From positions 1-63,488 of the forward strand of contig JBGUJG010000124.1 in NCBI GenBank assembly GCA_045113695.1: a stretch of 63,488 nt of DNA, written 5' to 3'. Numbering within the stretch: position 1 is the first letter of the stretch; each line of letters opens with the position of its first letter. Below the pieces are notes generated by a model. The model searched no databases. It was not told the DNA's origin and worked only from the letters and a program-made list of their open reading frames with translations. Made by a program: the position numbers and the translations under genes. The DNA comes from UBA4246 sp045113695 (GTDB lineage: Bacteria > Bacillota > Clostridia > Christensenellales > Aristaeellaceae). Below are positions 7,348-15,259 of the stretch, one piece after another.

Positions 7348-8430
7348 TCAGTTAAAAGAGAATGTCTGCTCATTCAGGCTTTCTTCCTGCTGCCCGCTGT
7401 CCGGCATCGGCGCGGTGGGAACAAAACCGCCGAAGGCCTCTGTCTCGGAAAAGCCGTTCTCGTCCTCCGCCGCGCTGTCATCCCGGACAGGCATGGCAGG
7501 CTCCAGCGTCCTGCCGCCGGCGTACAGATAGGTAAGCTCCGTCACCGGGGGAGAAAAACGGAAGGGGATATAGTAGCCTTCGTCAAACATCTTGTTGATG
7601 ATGTCATAGCGCTCGTGCTCGCGCCAGCCGCCCAGGGTGGAATAGCTGACGGCGTCCACCTGGCAGTTCGGCAGCGCCTGCTTGAGCCCGGCCACGATAT
7701 TGTTCGGCACCGGAATATCGTCCGAATAGTTGTTGCTGTTGAACAGCCAGAGGCGCTGCAGGTTGTGAAGGCCCTTGAGGGGCTCGTAATCCTGGATGCG
7801 GTTAAAGCAGATATTCAGGTCGCGCAGCTGGGTCATGTGAGCCAGCGCGGAGATGTCGTGAATGTCGTTCTTGAACAGTTCCAGATACTCAAGCTCCGTC
7901 AGTTCCCGCAGGGGGCTGATATCGCGCAGGTTGATGTTGCAGGCCAGAATCAGCACCCTGAGCTGCGGCAGGTAGTGCAGGAAACTCACGTCCTCCACCA
8001 GGTTGTGCCCGATGTCCAGGGCCAGCAACCTGGTGCAGTAGCGCAGGATGGAAAAGTCCGCGCTGCGGTGCGGGTCGGACTTGTTGTTGTGCAGGGTGGA
8101 AAACGCCGTCTGGTCCGTCCGGATGGTGTGCTCGCTGATCCGCATCGTCCAGCCGAACTCAACGTCCGGGAACTCCGACTTGATCTCGTTGATCTTTGTG
8201 CGGTAAACCTCCGTAGCAAACATATCCACTTTTTTCAGGTTCGGAAATTTCCGGAGAAAATGATAAAACCCGTCCCAGTCGGACACATGCTGGGAACCCA
8301 TATCGATGTGTTCGGCGTCGGTGGGGTAAACTACTCTGCCGTAAGTTGCCCTTTCGGCCTGTTCCGCCTGACAGAGCACGGCTGTCAGCAAGGCAGCGAG
8401 CAGCAGGAGAAACAACAGCGTTTTGCGCAT
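7348..8430 (-). CDS. Secreted leucine-rich repeat protein
   Basis: 360 residues: a signal peptide (about 1-22), an N-terminal region of about 110 residues, then at least five LRR units (LLALDIGHNLVEDVSFLHYL, LRVLILACNINLRDISPL, LEYLELFKNDIHDISAL, LRDLNICFNRIQDYEPL and LQRLWLFNSNN) of the SDS22/internalin spacing, and a C-terminal tail ending in an acidic, low-complexity stretch. It is the first gene of the operon and has a good promoter at 8460-8488. A role in binding wall or host components is inferred from the fold only. The ribosome site AAAGGAG is 11 bases before the ATG. Confidence 0.8.
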   Translation of the reverse strand: MRKTLLFLLLLAALLTAVLCQAEQAERATYGRVVYPTDAEHIDMGSQHVSDWDGFYHFLRKFPNLKKVDMFATEVYRTKINEIKSEFPDVEFGWTMRISEHTIRTDQTAFSTLHNNKSDPHRSADFSILRYCTRLLALDIGHNLVEDVSFLHYLPQLRVLILACNINLRDISPLRELTELEYLELFKNDIHDISALAHMTQLRDLNICFNRIQDYEPLKGLHNLQRLWLFNSNNYSDDIPVPNNIVAGLKQALPNCQVDAVSYSTLGGWREHERYDIINKMFDEGYYIPFRFSPPVTELTYLYAGGRTLEPAMPVRDDSAAEDENGFSETEAFGGFVPTAPMPDSGQQEESLNEQTFSFN

Positions 8431-8459
8431 CAGCAGGCCACTCCTTTCATACCTTGCGG

Positions 8460-8488
8460 ATTATAGCATAAACCCGCAGAAAACACAA
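8460..8488 (-). promoter_or_regulatory. Promoter of the envelope operon
   Basis: Minus strand: TTGTGT, 17 bases, TATAAT, with TGC just before the -10 (extended -10). It lies about 30 bases upstream of the LRR gene start. Confidence 0.75.
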
Positions 8489-8779
8489 CCGACCGGCCGG
8501 CCGGGTTTACAAAGAAGTTACATTTTTTACAGTGCTGGCCGACCGCGGAGGGCTCCTGCCGCCGCATCAGACGCCGCGCCGGCCGGCCTGCCGGGACGTC
8601 CGGTCCGGCTGCCCGGATCTATCATACCGCAGCACCACGGCGTCCCGTGAAGCGGGTTTTACCCGTTCAGGTTTCCTCCATTCTTTCTCTTTTCGGACAG
8701 GTGTTTTCCTTCTTGCGCTGTTTCTCCGACAAATGAAGGATTTGTTACGATTCGTTACTGAATTTTAACATATTTTCCT
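8489..8779. other. Intergenic stretch with no recognised gene
   Basis: Between two divergent promoters. A short imperfect hairpin (AGCGGGT/ACCCGTT near 8650) without a T-tract is the only structure I see. The right end is AT-rich, as expected upstream of a strong promoter. Confidence 0.6.
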
Positions 8780-8808
8780 TTGCTTTATCCTTCCCGGTAT
8801 GGTATAAT
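8780..8808 (+). promoter_or_regulatory. Promoter of the first sugar importer
   Basis: TTGCTT, 17 bases, TATAAT. A 19-base imperfect inverted repeat (TGCGA...TCGCA, 8820-8838) covers the expected start of transcription and could be an operator for a sugar-responsive repressor; that part is a guess. Confidence 0.75.
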
Positions 8809-8879
8809 CTCAATGCAAATGCGAACGATTCCGTCGCATACAAAAAAACTGTTCGGATAGGATGAGGAGGTACATGCAC

Positions 8880-10133
8880 ATGAAACTTCGTTCCATCGTC
8901 TCCGTCCTGCTGGCTGCCGCGCTGCTGCTTTCCTGCACCGCCGTAGTGGCTGAGGACAAGATCCAGGTTTCCATCTGGTCCACCTTCACCAATGACCAGG
9001 ATGCTTATCTGCGCAAGACCGCGGAAGACTTCAACGCCTCCCAGGATAAGTACGAAGTCACCGTCCAGACCCAGCCCAACCAGAACTTCACCAGCACCGT
9101 GTACAATGCCGTGGTCAACCACGAAGGCCCCGACATCATCTTCAACTACGCTTCCGAAGCTTCCAAGTATGTCGGCGCCGGCCTGGTCGCCAACCTGGAC
9201 GAATTCATTTACGACGAAGAAATCGGCATCCCGGATTTCGACGAGCTGCTGCCCGGGTATCTGCAGGCCGAAATCAACGGCTTTGAAGACGGCCACATCC
9301 ACTATCTGCCCGGCGCCACCACCGGCCCCATCCTCTACTATAACAAGACCATGCTCGAAGAGCTGGGCCTCGCCGTTCCCGCCACCTGGGCCGAACTGGA
9401 AGAAGTCTGCAAGGCCATCAAGGCTGCCAAGCCCGAAGTGACCCCCTTCGGCATCGACTCCAAGGTTGACATCACCCAGACCGTCATCCTGGAAAGCGGC
9501 GCCACCTACATCGACACGGAAAACAAGCAGGTCGGCTTTGCCGGCGCTGTGGATGCCGTTGCCTGGCTGGGCAAGCAGATCCAGGACGGCCTGTTCACCC
9601 TGACCGCTCCTTCCGGCGGCTACTTCTCCAACGACTTCAACTCCGGCCTGGTCGCGATGTACTACGGCTCCTGCGCGGGCGTTCCCTACATCGCTCCCGA
9701 CGGTTTTGAGTACGGCGTTGCCCCCGCTCCCACCAACAAGAGCGAGCATGCGGCCTACACCATCTGGAACCGCGGCCCCATCGTCTTCTCCGCCAACGGC
9801 GAGGAAGCCGCTGAAGGCGCTTACCTGTTTGTCAAGTACATGCTGGCCACTCCGGAAATCGCCGAGGGCTGGGCTGAGGCCATGATCGCCCTGACCCCCT
9901 GGCTCAACGCTCAGCAGGTGGAAGGCTATGCTGACTTTGTCGCCGGCCAGCCCGCTCTGGCTGCCGTTGAAGGCAACTTCAGCATCGGCGTCTCCTTCCC
10001 CTCTGTGACCGGTTCTTCCGAGACCCGCGACGCCATCGGCGAGATGATCACCGTCATCGGCGGCGGCGCCGACGCTGCGGAAGCTCTGGCTGCCTGCGTC
10101 GAAACCTGCAACAACGCCCTGCAGGGCAAATAA
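8880..10133 (+). CDS. Sugar ABC transporter solute-binding protein
   Basis: 417 residues from the ATG at 8880, chosen because GAGGAGG ends 9 bases before it; the in-frame ATGs at 8862 and 8874 are badly spaced. A signal peptide is followed either by a lipobox-like LLLSC or by a type I cut at VVA-ED; which is used is unclear. The mature part reads like MalE/UgpB binding proteins (KIQVSIWSTFTNDQDAYLRK, then SQDKYEVTVQTQPN and YNKTMLEELGL-PATW). It captures a sugar or glycoside outside the membrane and hands it to the permeases encoded downstream. A terminator separates it from the ATPase gene. The strict use of C-ending codons suggests high expression. Confidence 0.92.
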   Translation: MKLRSIVSVLLAAALLLSCTAVVAEDKIQVSIWSTFTNDQDAYLRKTAEDFNASQDKYEVTVQTQPNQNFTSTVYNAVVNHEGPDIIFNYASEASKYVGAGLVANLDEFIYDEEIGIPDFDELLPGYLQAEINGFEDGHIHYLPGATTGPILYYNKTMLEELGLAVPATWAELEEVCKAIKAAKPEVTPFGIDSKVDITQTVILESGATYIDTENKQVGFAGAVDAVAWLGKQIQDGLFTLTAPSGGYFSNDFNSGLVAMYYGSCAGVPYIAPDGFEYGVAPAPTNKSEHAAYTIWNRGPIVFSANGEEAAEGAYLFVKYMLATPEIAEGWAEAMIALTPWLNAQQVEGYADFVAGQPALAAVEGNFSIGVSFPSVTGSSETRDAIGEMITVIGGGADAAEALAACVETCNNALQGK

Positions 10134-10146
10134 TTCTGCTTTCTGC

Positions 10147-10181
10147 GGAGAATCGGGTTCGCCCGGTTCTCCTATTTTTTT
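10147..10181 (+). terminator. Intra-operon terminator after the binding-protein gene
   Basis: GGAGAATCGGG and CCCGGTTCTCC pair (one wobble) around a TTCG loop and are followed by TATTTTTTT. Partial read-through would give more binding protein than permease, a common arrangement in ABC operons. Confidence 0.88.
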
Positions 10182-10204
10182 GAGACCCAAGGAGGGCATG
10201 TCGC

Positions 10205-11272
10205 ATGCAAGTCAAGCTGAAAGACATTACGAAAAAATTCGGCAGTTTTACCGCTGTCAACACCTTTTCCGTCACCCTGGAAGACGGGGAAATGATCTGC
10301 CTGCTGGGACCGTCCGGCTGCGGCAAGTCCACCATCCTGAACATGCTCTCCGGCATCCTGCCCGTCACCAGCGGCGAAATCTGGTTTGATGACGACAACG
10401 TGACCAAGGAGCCGCCGGAAGAGCGCGGCATCGGCCTGGTGTTCCAGAACTACGCCCTGTACCCCCATATGACGGTGCTGGAGAACATCTGTTTCCCCCT
10501 GGAAATCAAAAAGGTGCCCAAAGCCGAACGCGTTGAGCGGGCCACGGCCATGGCAAAAATCGTCCATGTGGATCAGCTCCTGAACCGCAAGCCCAAGGAG
10601 CTTTCCGGCGGCCAGCAGCAGCGCGTCGCCATCGCCCGCGCCCTGGTCAAACAACCCCGCCTGCTGCTGCTGGACGAGCCTCTGTCCAACCTGGACGCCC
10701 GTCTGCGTCTGGAAATGCGCGAGGAAATCCGCCGCATTCAGCTGGAGACCGGGGTCACCGCTATTTTCGTCACCCACGATCAGGAAGAAGCCATGGCCAT
10801 TTCCGACCATATCGTGCTGATGAAGGACGGCGTCATGCAGCAGTACGACAAGCCCCAGGCCCTCTATGACGGACCGGCGAATCAGTTTGTCGCCGACTTC
10901 CTGGGCAATCCGCCGATCAACAACATTCCGGGCACCGTCAAGAACGGGCAGTTCGTGACGGCAGACGGTTCCGTCTGCGCTTCCCTGAGCATCCTGTCCG
11001 GCATCCCTGACGGGAAAAAGATCAACCTCTCCGTCCGCAGCGAAAGCTTCGTGCCCCGGCCGGCCGACGCGCCGGACACCCTGCCCTGCGTCTGCACCGG
11101 CGTCTATACGATGGGGAAGGACGAAACCGCTTCATTCACCGTCGGCGGCACGCCGTTCCACGCCTACATCGACCAGGAGGAGGGACTCGTCAAAGGCCAG
11201 ACCATCCACCTGGGGTTCAAGAACCGCGGCGTCTTCGTGTTTGACCGTGAATCGGGGGTGCGGCTCAAATGA
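10205..11272 (+). CDS. Sugar ABC transporter ATP-binding protein (MalK/UgpC type)
   Basis: 355 residues. All ATPase motifs are present: Walker A GPSGCGKST near residue 37, Q-loop VFQNYALYPHMTV near 80, signature LSGGQQQR near 133, Walker B LLLLDEPLSNLD near 153, and H-loop FVTHDQEEAMAI near 190. A C-terminal TOBE-like regulatory part (about 240-355) marks it as a carbohydrate importer ATPase. It powers the two permeases encoded next, overlapping the first by 4 bases. Because the second importer in this window (25028-28225) has no ATPase gene, this protein could serve both, as MsmX-type ATPases do; that is inference. A GGAGG site precedes the ATG. Confidence 0.95.
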   Translation: MQVKLKDITKKFGSFTAVNTFSVTLEDGEMICLLGPSGCGKSTILNMLSGILPVTSGEIWFDDDNVTKEPPEERGIGLVFQNYALYPHMTVLENICFPLEIKKVPKAERVERATAMAKIVHVDQLLNRKPKELSGGQQQRVAIARALVKQPRLLLLDEPLSNLDARLRLEMREEIRRIQLETGVTAIFVTHDQEEAMAISDHIVLMKDGVMQQYDKPQALYDGPANQFVADFLGNPPINNIPGTVKNGQFVTADGSVCASLSILSGIPDGKKINLSVRSESFVPRPADAPDTLPCVCTGVYTMGKDETASFTVGGTPFHAYIDQEEGLVKGQTIHLGFKNRGVFVFDRESGVRLK

Positions 11273-12825
11273 CAGAAAAAATCCCGTTTGAAAGCCCCGC
11301 AGGCAAAAAGAAACACCACCGCCGCAACGAACGGCGCGTCCTGTTTCATTTTGTCCTGTTCACGGCTCTGGCCGTCCTGCTGATTGCCGGCGGGATCTTC
11401 GGCCGGATTCAGCTGAACAAAATCTCCGAGCAGGAGATCGCTTCCTCCCGGCAGAGCCTGCTGGTGGACGAAACGTCCGCCCTGATGAAGTCTGCCGCCG
11501 AAGCAAACGCGGGCAGCCAGCAGGAGCGCACCAAGATTTCCAGCGGCCTGTCCTCCAAATCCCGCAGCATCAAGTCCGCCGTAGCTGAAATGATTCAGGC
11601 GGGCCAGTCCAATCAGGAAATCGTCTCTTCCATCGTGGATACGCTGAGCGCCGCCGCCGTTTCCCGTCTGACAGGAGAAGACGAAGCGGTGCTTGCCCTC
11701 AAAAAGAAGGTGGAAGACAGCCTGTCTTCCCAGCGCTTCGCGCTGATCGAAAGCGGCCTGTCCAAGGTGGAAAGCGCCCTGTCCGCCCTGTCCATGAAGG
11801 ACATCCGGGTGAACCTGAACAGCAAAATGGAGCACTACACCTTCATGTACTACAGCCCCCTGATGCTCACCGTCGGGATCATTTTCCTGGTGATCGGCCT
11901 GTTCATGGGCTGGGTGCATTTCTTCTGCAGCCGCGATTTCCGCGTGAAAGTGGCAGACATCGTGGAGCCGCTCGACTATCTGCTGCCGTTCTTTGTGGGC
12001 GTCATCGTATTCACCCTGTACCCGACCGTCCGCGTGTTCATCATGGCGTTCCAGCAGCGCTACAAGCTGACCGGCGAGTTCAACGGCTGGGGTCTTGGCA
12101 ACTTCCACGACGTACTGTCCGGCGTCAATACCAAGCTGCCGCAGGCGCTCGGGAACACCTTCCTGTACGTGCTGCTGACCGTGCCGATCTCCGTCGCCAT
12201 TTCGATCCTGCTGGCCTATCTGCTGAACCAGAAGATCAAGCTGCGCGCCCTGTTCCACACGGCCTACTTCCTCCCGATGGTCACCTCCGCCGTCGCCGTC
12301 GGCATGGTCTGGAAATTCATGTTTAACGGCGATTACGGCATCCTCAACTGGCTGCTGGGCCTGTTCGGCGGGCCGAAGATCCCCTGGCTGACCCGGCCGG
12401 AATACTCGATGGCCGTCATGGTCATCTACGGCATCTGGGACAGCCTGCCGATGACGATCATATTGCTGATCAGCGGCCTTCAGAACATCGACGAGCACTA
12501 TTACACCGTCGCCAAGGTGGACGGTGCGAAAGCCAAGCGGATCTTCTTCCGCATCACCGTACCCCTCCTTTCCCCCACCATCGGCCTGGTGCTGATCATC
12601 AACAGCATCTCCGCCTTCAAGGTCTTCAACTCCGTCGTCGTCCTGTTCTCCGGTACGCCCGGCCCGATGTACAATATGTACACGATGGTCTACTATATCT
12701 ACGAGCAGATCAACACGAGCCTTGAATACGGCCGCGCCGCCGCCGCTTCGCTGATCCTCTTTGCCGTGATCCTGGTGTTCACCATGCTCCAGCGGCTGAT
12801 CCAGCGCAAGTGGACGTATAACTGA
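11269..12825 (+). CDS. Sugar ABC permease (MalF type) with N-terminal extracytoplasmic extension
   Basis: 518 residues, about 220 longer than the usual UgpA-type permease. Residues about 27-50 form a membrane helix, about 51-195 a polar Ala/Ser/Lys-rich helical region predicted outside the cell, and about 197-217 a second helix; the ordinary permease domain with six helices follows from about residue 235. The EAA loop is DGAKAKRIFFRITVPLL near residue 420 with the usual Gly. The extension has no recognised domain and recalls, in position only, the large periplasmic loop of MalF. It overlaps the ATPase gene by 4 bases. Confidence 0.9.
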   Translation: MTEKIPFESPAGKKKHHRRNERRVLFHFVLFTALAVLLIAGGIFGRIQLNKISEQEIASSRQSLLVDETSALMKSAAEANAGSQQERTKISSGLSSKSRSIKSAVAEMIQAGQSNQEIVSSIVDTLSAAAVSRLTGEDEAVLALKKKVEDSLSSQRFALIESGLSKVESALSALSMKDIRVNLNSKMEHYTFMYYSPLMLTVGIIFLVIGLFMGWVHFFCSRDFRVKVADIVEPLDYLLPFFVGVIVFTLYPTVRVFIMAFQQRYKLTGEFNGWGLGNFHDVLSGVNTKLPQALGNTFLYVLLTVPISVAISILLAYLLNQKIKLRALFHTAYFLPMVTSAVAVGMVWKFMFNGDYGILNWLLGLFGGPKIPWLTRPEYSMAVMVIYGIWDSLPMTIILLISGLQNIDEHYYTVAKVDGAKAKRIFFRITVPLLSPTIGLVLIINSISAFKVFNSVVVLFSGTPGPMYNMYTMVYYIYEQINTSLEYGRAAAASLILFAVILVFTMLQRLIQRKWTYN

Positions 12826-12838
12826 GGAAGGAGCGTGA

Positions 12839-14257
12839 ATGGATATGAGTTCTGTCAGTCAAAGCAAAACGCGCTCCATCGGCACCTGCCTGGTGATTGC
12901 CGGCCTCCTGATGCTGCTTCTGTTCACCGTGGGCTTCCTTTCTTTCGGCAGCAGATCGCCTGCTGATTACACGGTGAATGACGAAACCCGCCTGCAGGCC
13001 GTTCAGGACGCGCAGGCCGCCGAGCGGCAGGCCCGCAGCATGATCAACAACCCCCTCGGCGAACTGATCGCTTACTACCAGAACATCGGCTATACGGAAG
13101 CCGTACAGCCGTTCCTGGAGCTTAAGGAAGCGCTCGCGTCCGGCGCGCCGGTGACCGATCAGATGAACGGGAAAATCCAGGGCATCGTCAGCGTGGACGG
13201 CGTAGAAAACGAAGTCCCGGTCATCAGCAACATCCAGCGCCAGCTGAACATCATCTGCACCAGCCAGAAGGAAGCGGCAGCCCAGCAGGCCGCCGTCGGC
13301 ACACAGAACGGGGCCGCTGCCGCGGCTCGAAAGGCCTGGCTGGCCGGCATCTCCGGCACGGCCTGGCTGCTGCTCATCCTGCTTTCCCTGGCGCTTCTGG
13401 CCACCGGTTTCTATCTGAACCACGGCTACGGGATGCGCAAGGTACTGAGCCAGGTGCTTTTGTACCTGCTGCTGCTGATCGGCGCGGTCATCATGATCTT
13501 CCCGTTCTACTGGATGATCTCCTCCTCGCTCAAAACCAGACAGGAAGTTTCCCTCTTCCCGCCCCAGTTTGCCCCGTCCAGGTGGTTCAACTTTGAAAAC
13601 TACCGTCTCGCCGCCAATACCGCGCCGTTTGCCAGGTACTTTATCAACTCGGTCGTGGTCTGCGTCTGCTCCGTCGCGGTCGTCACCTGTTCCACCATTC
13701 TGGCCGCGTTCGCCTTCTCCCGGCTCAAGTTCCCGGGCAGGGAGATCATCTTCACCGCTCTGCTCAGCATGATGATGCTCCCGTTTGAAATGCTGATCAT
13801 CACCAACTATTCGACGGTCATCCGCCTGGGCTTCAACGACAGCCTGCCGGCGCTGGTGTTCCCGTTCATCGCGTCCATCTTCTACACCTATATCATGCGC
13901 AACTTCTTCATGTCCATCCCGGACAGCCTGTACTGGTCAGCCCGGGTGGACGGGTGCAGCAACTGGCGCTACCTGTGGAAGGTCATGGTGCCGATCGCCC
14001 GGCCTTCGCTGGTCACCGTTGTGCTGCTCAACGCCCTGGCCAGCTGGAACAGCTTCATGTGGCCGCTGCTGGTCATCAAGTCCACCAACAACCGTACCCT
14101 GCCCTTCGGTCTGTACGCGTTCACGACGGAAGCCGGTTCCTATCAGGAGCTGATCATGGCCGCCGCCACGATCGTCGTCCTGCCGATGATCATCCTGTTC
14201 CTGTTCTGCCGCAAGCAGATTCTCAACGGCGTCGCCCGCGGCGGCATCAAGGGATAA
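12839..14257 (+). CDS. Sugar ABC permease (MalG type) with N-terminal extension
   Basis: 472 residues, about 190 longer than typical MalG/UgpE proteins. A helix at about residues 15-37 leads into a polar region (about 40-165, containing a QAAERQARSMINN segment) and a second helix (about 167-187); the standard permease domain follows with the EAA loop DGCSNWRYLWKVMVPIA near residue 370 and the typical C-terminal GGIKG. Both permeases of this importer thus carry matching extra hairpins, suggesting that the two outer regions contact each other or the binding protein. GGAAGGAG lies 5 bases before the ATG, 13 bases after the previous stop. Confidence 0.9.
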   Translation: MDMSSVSQSKTRSIGTCLVIAGLLMLLLFTVGFLSFGSRSPADYTVNDETRLQAVQDAQAAERQARSMINNPLGELIAYYQNIGYTEAVQPFLELKEALASGAPVTDQMNGKIQGIVSVDGVENEVPVISNIQRQLNIICTSQKEAAAQQAAVGTQNGAAAAARKAWLAGISGTAWLLLILLSLALLATGFYLNHGYGMRKVLSQVLLYLLLLIGAVIMIFPFYWMISSSLKTRQEVSLFPPQFAPSRWFNFENYRLAANTAPFARYFINSVVVCVCSVAVVTCSTILAAFAFSRLKFPGREIIFTALLSMMMLPFEMLIITNYSTVIRLGFNDSLPALVFPFIASIFYTYIMRNFFMSIPDSLYWSARVDGCSNWRYLWKVMVPIARPSLVTVVLLNALASWNSFMWPLLVIKSTNNRTLPFGLYAFTTEAGSYQELIMAAATIVVLPMIILFLFCRKQILNGVARGGIKG

Positions 14258-14281
14258 AGTCACATTTCCCTTACCATGTTT

Positions 14282-14307
14282 ACAGGGGCCGGGAAACCGG
14301 CCCCTGT
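14282..14307 (+). terminator. Stem-loop ending the importer operon
   Basis: ACAGGGGCCGG and CCGGCCCCTGT pair perfectly around a short GAAA loop, 25 bases after the last permease stop. The following ATTCTG is a poor T-tract, so it may only slow transcription or protect the mRNA end; the hydrolase gene begins 28 bases later. Confidence 0.6.
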
Positions 14308-14334
14308 ATTCTGATCAAAGACAGAGGAAAACTC

Positions 14335-15213
14335 ATGCCCATGATCGTTGATTTCCATACCCATACCTTCCCGGACCCAATCGCCTCCGCAGCGGTAGAC
14401 AAGCTGATGCATGCCAGCCACACCCTGCCGTTTTCGGACGGTACGGCAGGCGGACTTATCCAAAGCCGCGTCCGCACCGGGATCGACCGGTGCGTGGTTC
14501 TCCCGGTGGCCACAAGCTCCCGACAGGTGATCCATATCAATGACGCGGCGATCCGGATGAATGAGGGTTCCGGACAGACAGGCCTGACTTCCCTCGGCGC
14601 CATGCACCCGGATTTTGACGACTGGCATGGAGAAATCGGCCGCCTGGCCGCCGCCGGTATCCGCGGCATCAAGCTCCACCCTCCCTATCAGCAGACCGAT
14701 ATCGACGACCCGCGCTTCCTGCGGATCCTGACCCGTGCCGCGGAACTCGGGCTGTTTGTGATCATTCATGCCGGCCTGGACGTCGGCCTGCCCGGCAATC
14801 AGAGCGCCACGCCGGAAAAGGTCGCCCGCGCCCTCCGGCAGACCGGTCCCGTCCCCTTCGTCTGCGCCCATATGGGCGGCTGGCGCTGCTGGGAGGAAGC
14901 AGCCGACCTCCTGGCTCCGCTGGGCGTGATGATCGACACGGCCTTCTCCCTGGGGACCATGACTCCTTCCGGGGACTGCCATCCCTGGACAGAAGAAGAA
15001 CTGCGGATGCTGGATGATGAGGCTTTCCTCCGCCTGGTCCGCTGCTTCGGGCCGGACCGGGTGCTGTTCGGCACAGACTCCCCCTGGGCGGATCAAAAAG
15101 CCGAACTGGACCGTCTCCGCTCCCTGCCTCTGATGCCTTCCGAACGCTCCGCCATCCTCAGCGGCAATGCCGCCAGGCTGATGGGATGGGATGAATACGA
15201 CAAAAGCTGCTGA
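14335..15213 (+). CDS. Amidohydrolase (TIM-barrel metal-dependent hydrolase)
   Basis: 292 residues. The metal site is readable: DFHTHTFPD at residue 6 (HxH), GIRGIKLHPPYQ near 115 (Lys and His), IIHAGLD near 140, CAHMGGW near 180 and GTDSPW near 245 (the last Asp). This is the amidohydrolase_2 / ACMSD-like set of motifs; substrates in the family include cyclic amides, lactones and carboxylates. The start has GAGGAAA upstream. It follows the sugar importer and may act on a breakdown product, but the intervening hairpin leaves that open. Its last six codons lie inside a perfect 21-bp inverted repeat. Confidence 0.85.
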   Translation: MPMIVDFHTHTFPDPIASAAVDKLMHASHTLPFSDGTAGGLIQSRVRTGIDRCVVLPVATSSRQVIHINDAAIRMNEGSGQTGLTSLGAMHPDFDDWHGEIGRLAAAGIRGIKLHPPYQQTDIDDPRFLRILTRAAELGLFVIIHAGLDVGLPGNQSATPEKVARALRQTGPVPFVCAHMGGWRCWEEAADLLAPLGVMIDTAFSLGTMTPSGDCHPWTEEELRMLDDEAFLRLVRCFGPDRVLFGTDSPWADQKAELDRLRSLPLMPSERSAILSGNAARLMGWDEYDKSC

Positions 15214-15238
15214 TCATTCAGCAGCTTTTGTCGTATTC
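15193..15238. terminator. Bidirectional terminator-like 21-bp palindrome
   Basis: A perfect 21-bp inverted repeat around a TCAT loop includes AAAAGCTGCTGA and TCAGCAGCTTTT. It overlaps the end of the hydrolase gene and lies 22 bases from the end of the convergent CNNM gene, so it can stop transcription from both sides. Confidence 0.7.
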
Positions 15239-15259
15239 TAGTATGGTTTGCAGTATTTT

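Noticed and set aside
6595..8466. A 623-residue plus-strand open frame across the LRR and glycosidase genes
   Set aside because: Antisense to two genes with recognisable motifs and to a good minus-strand promoter.
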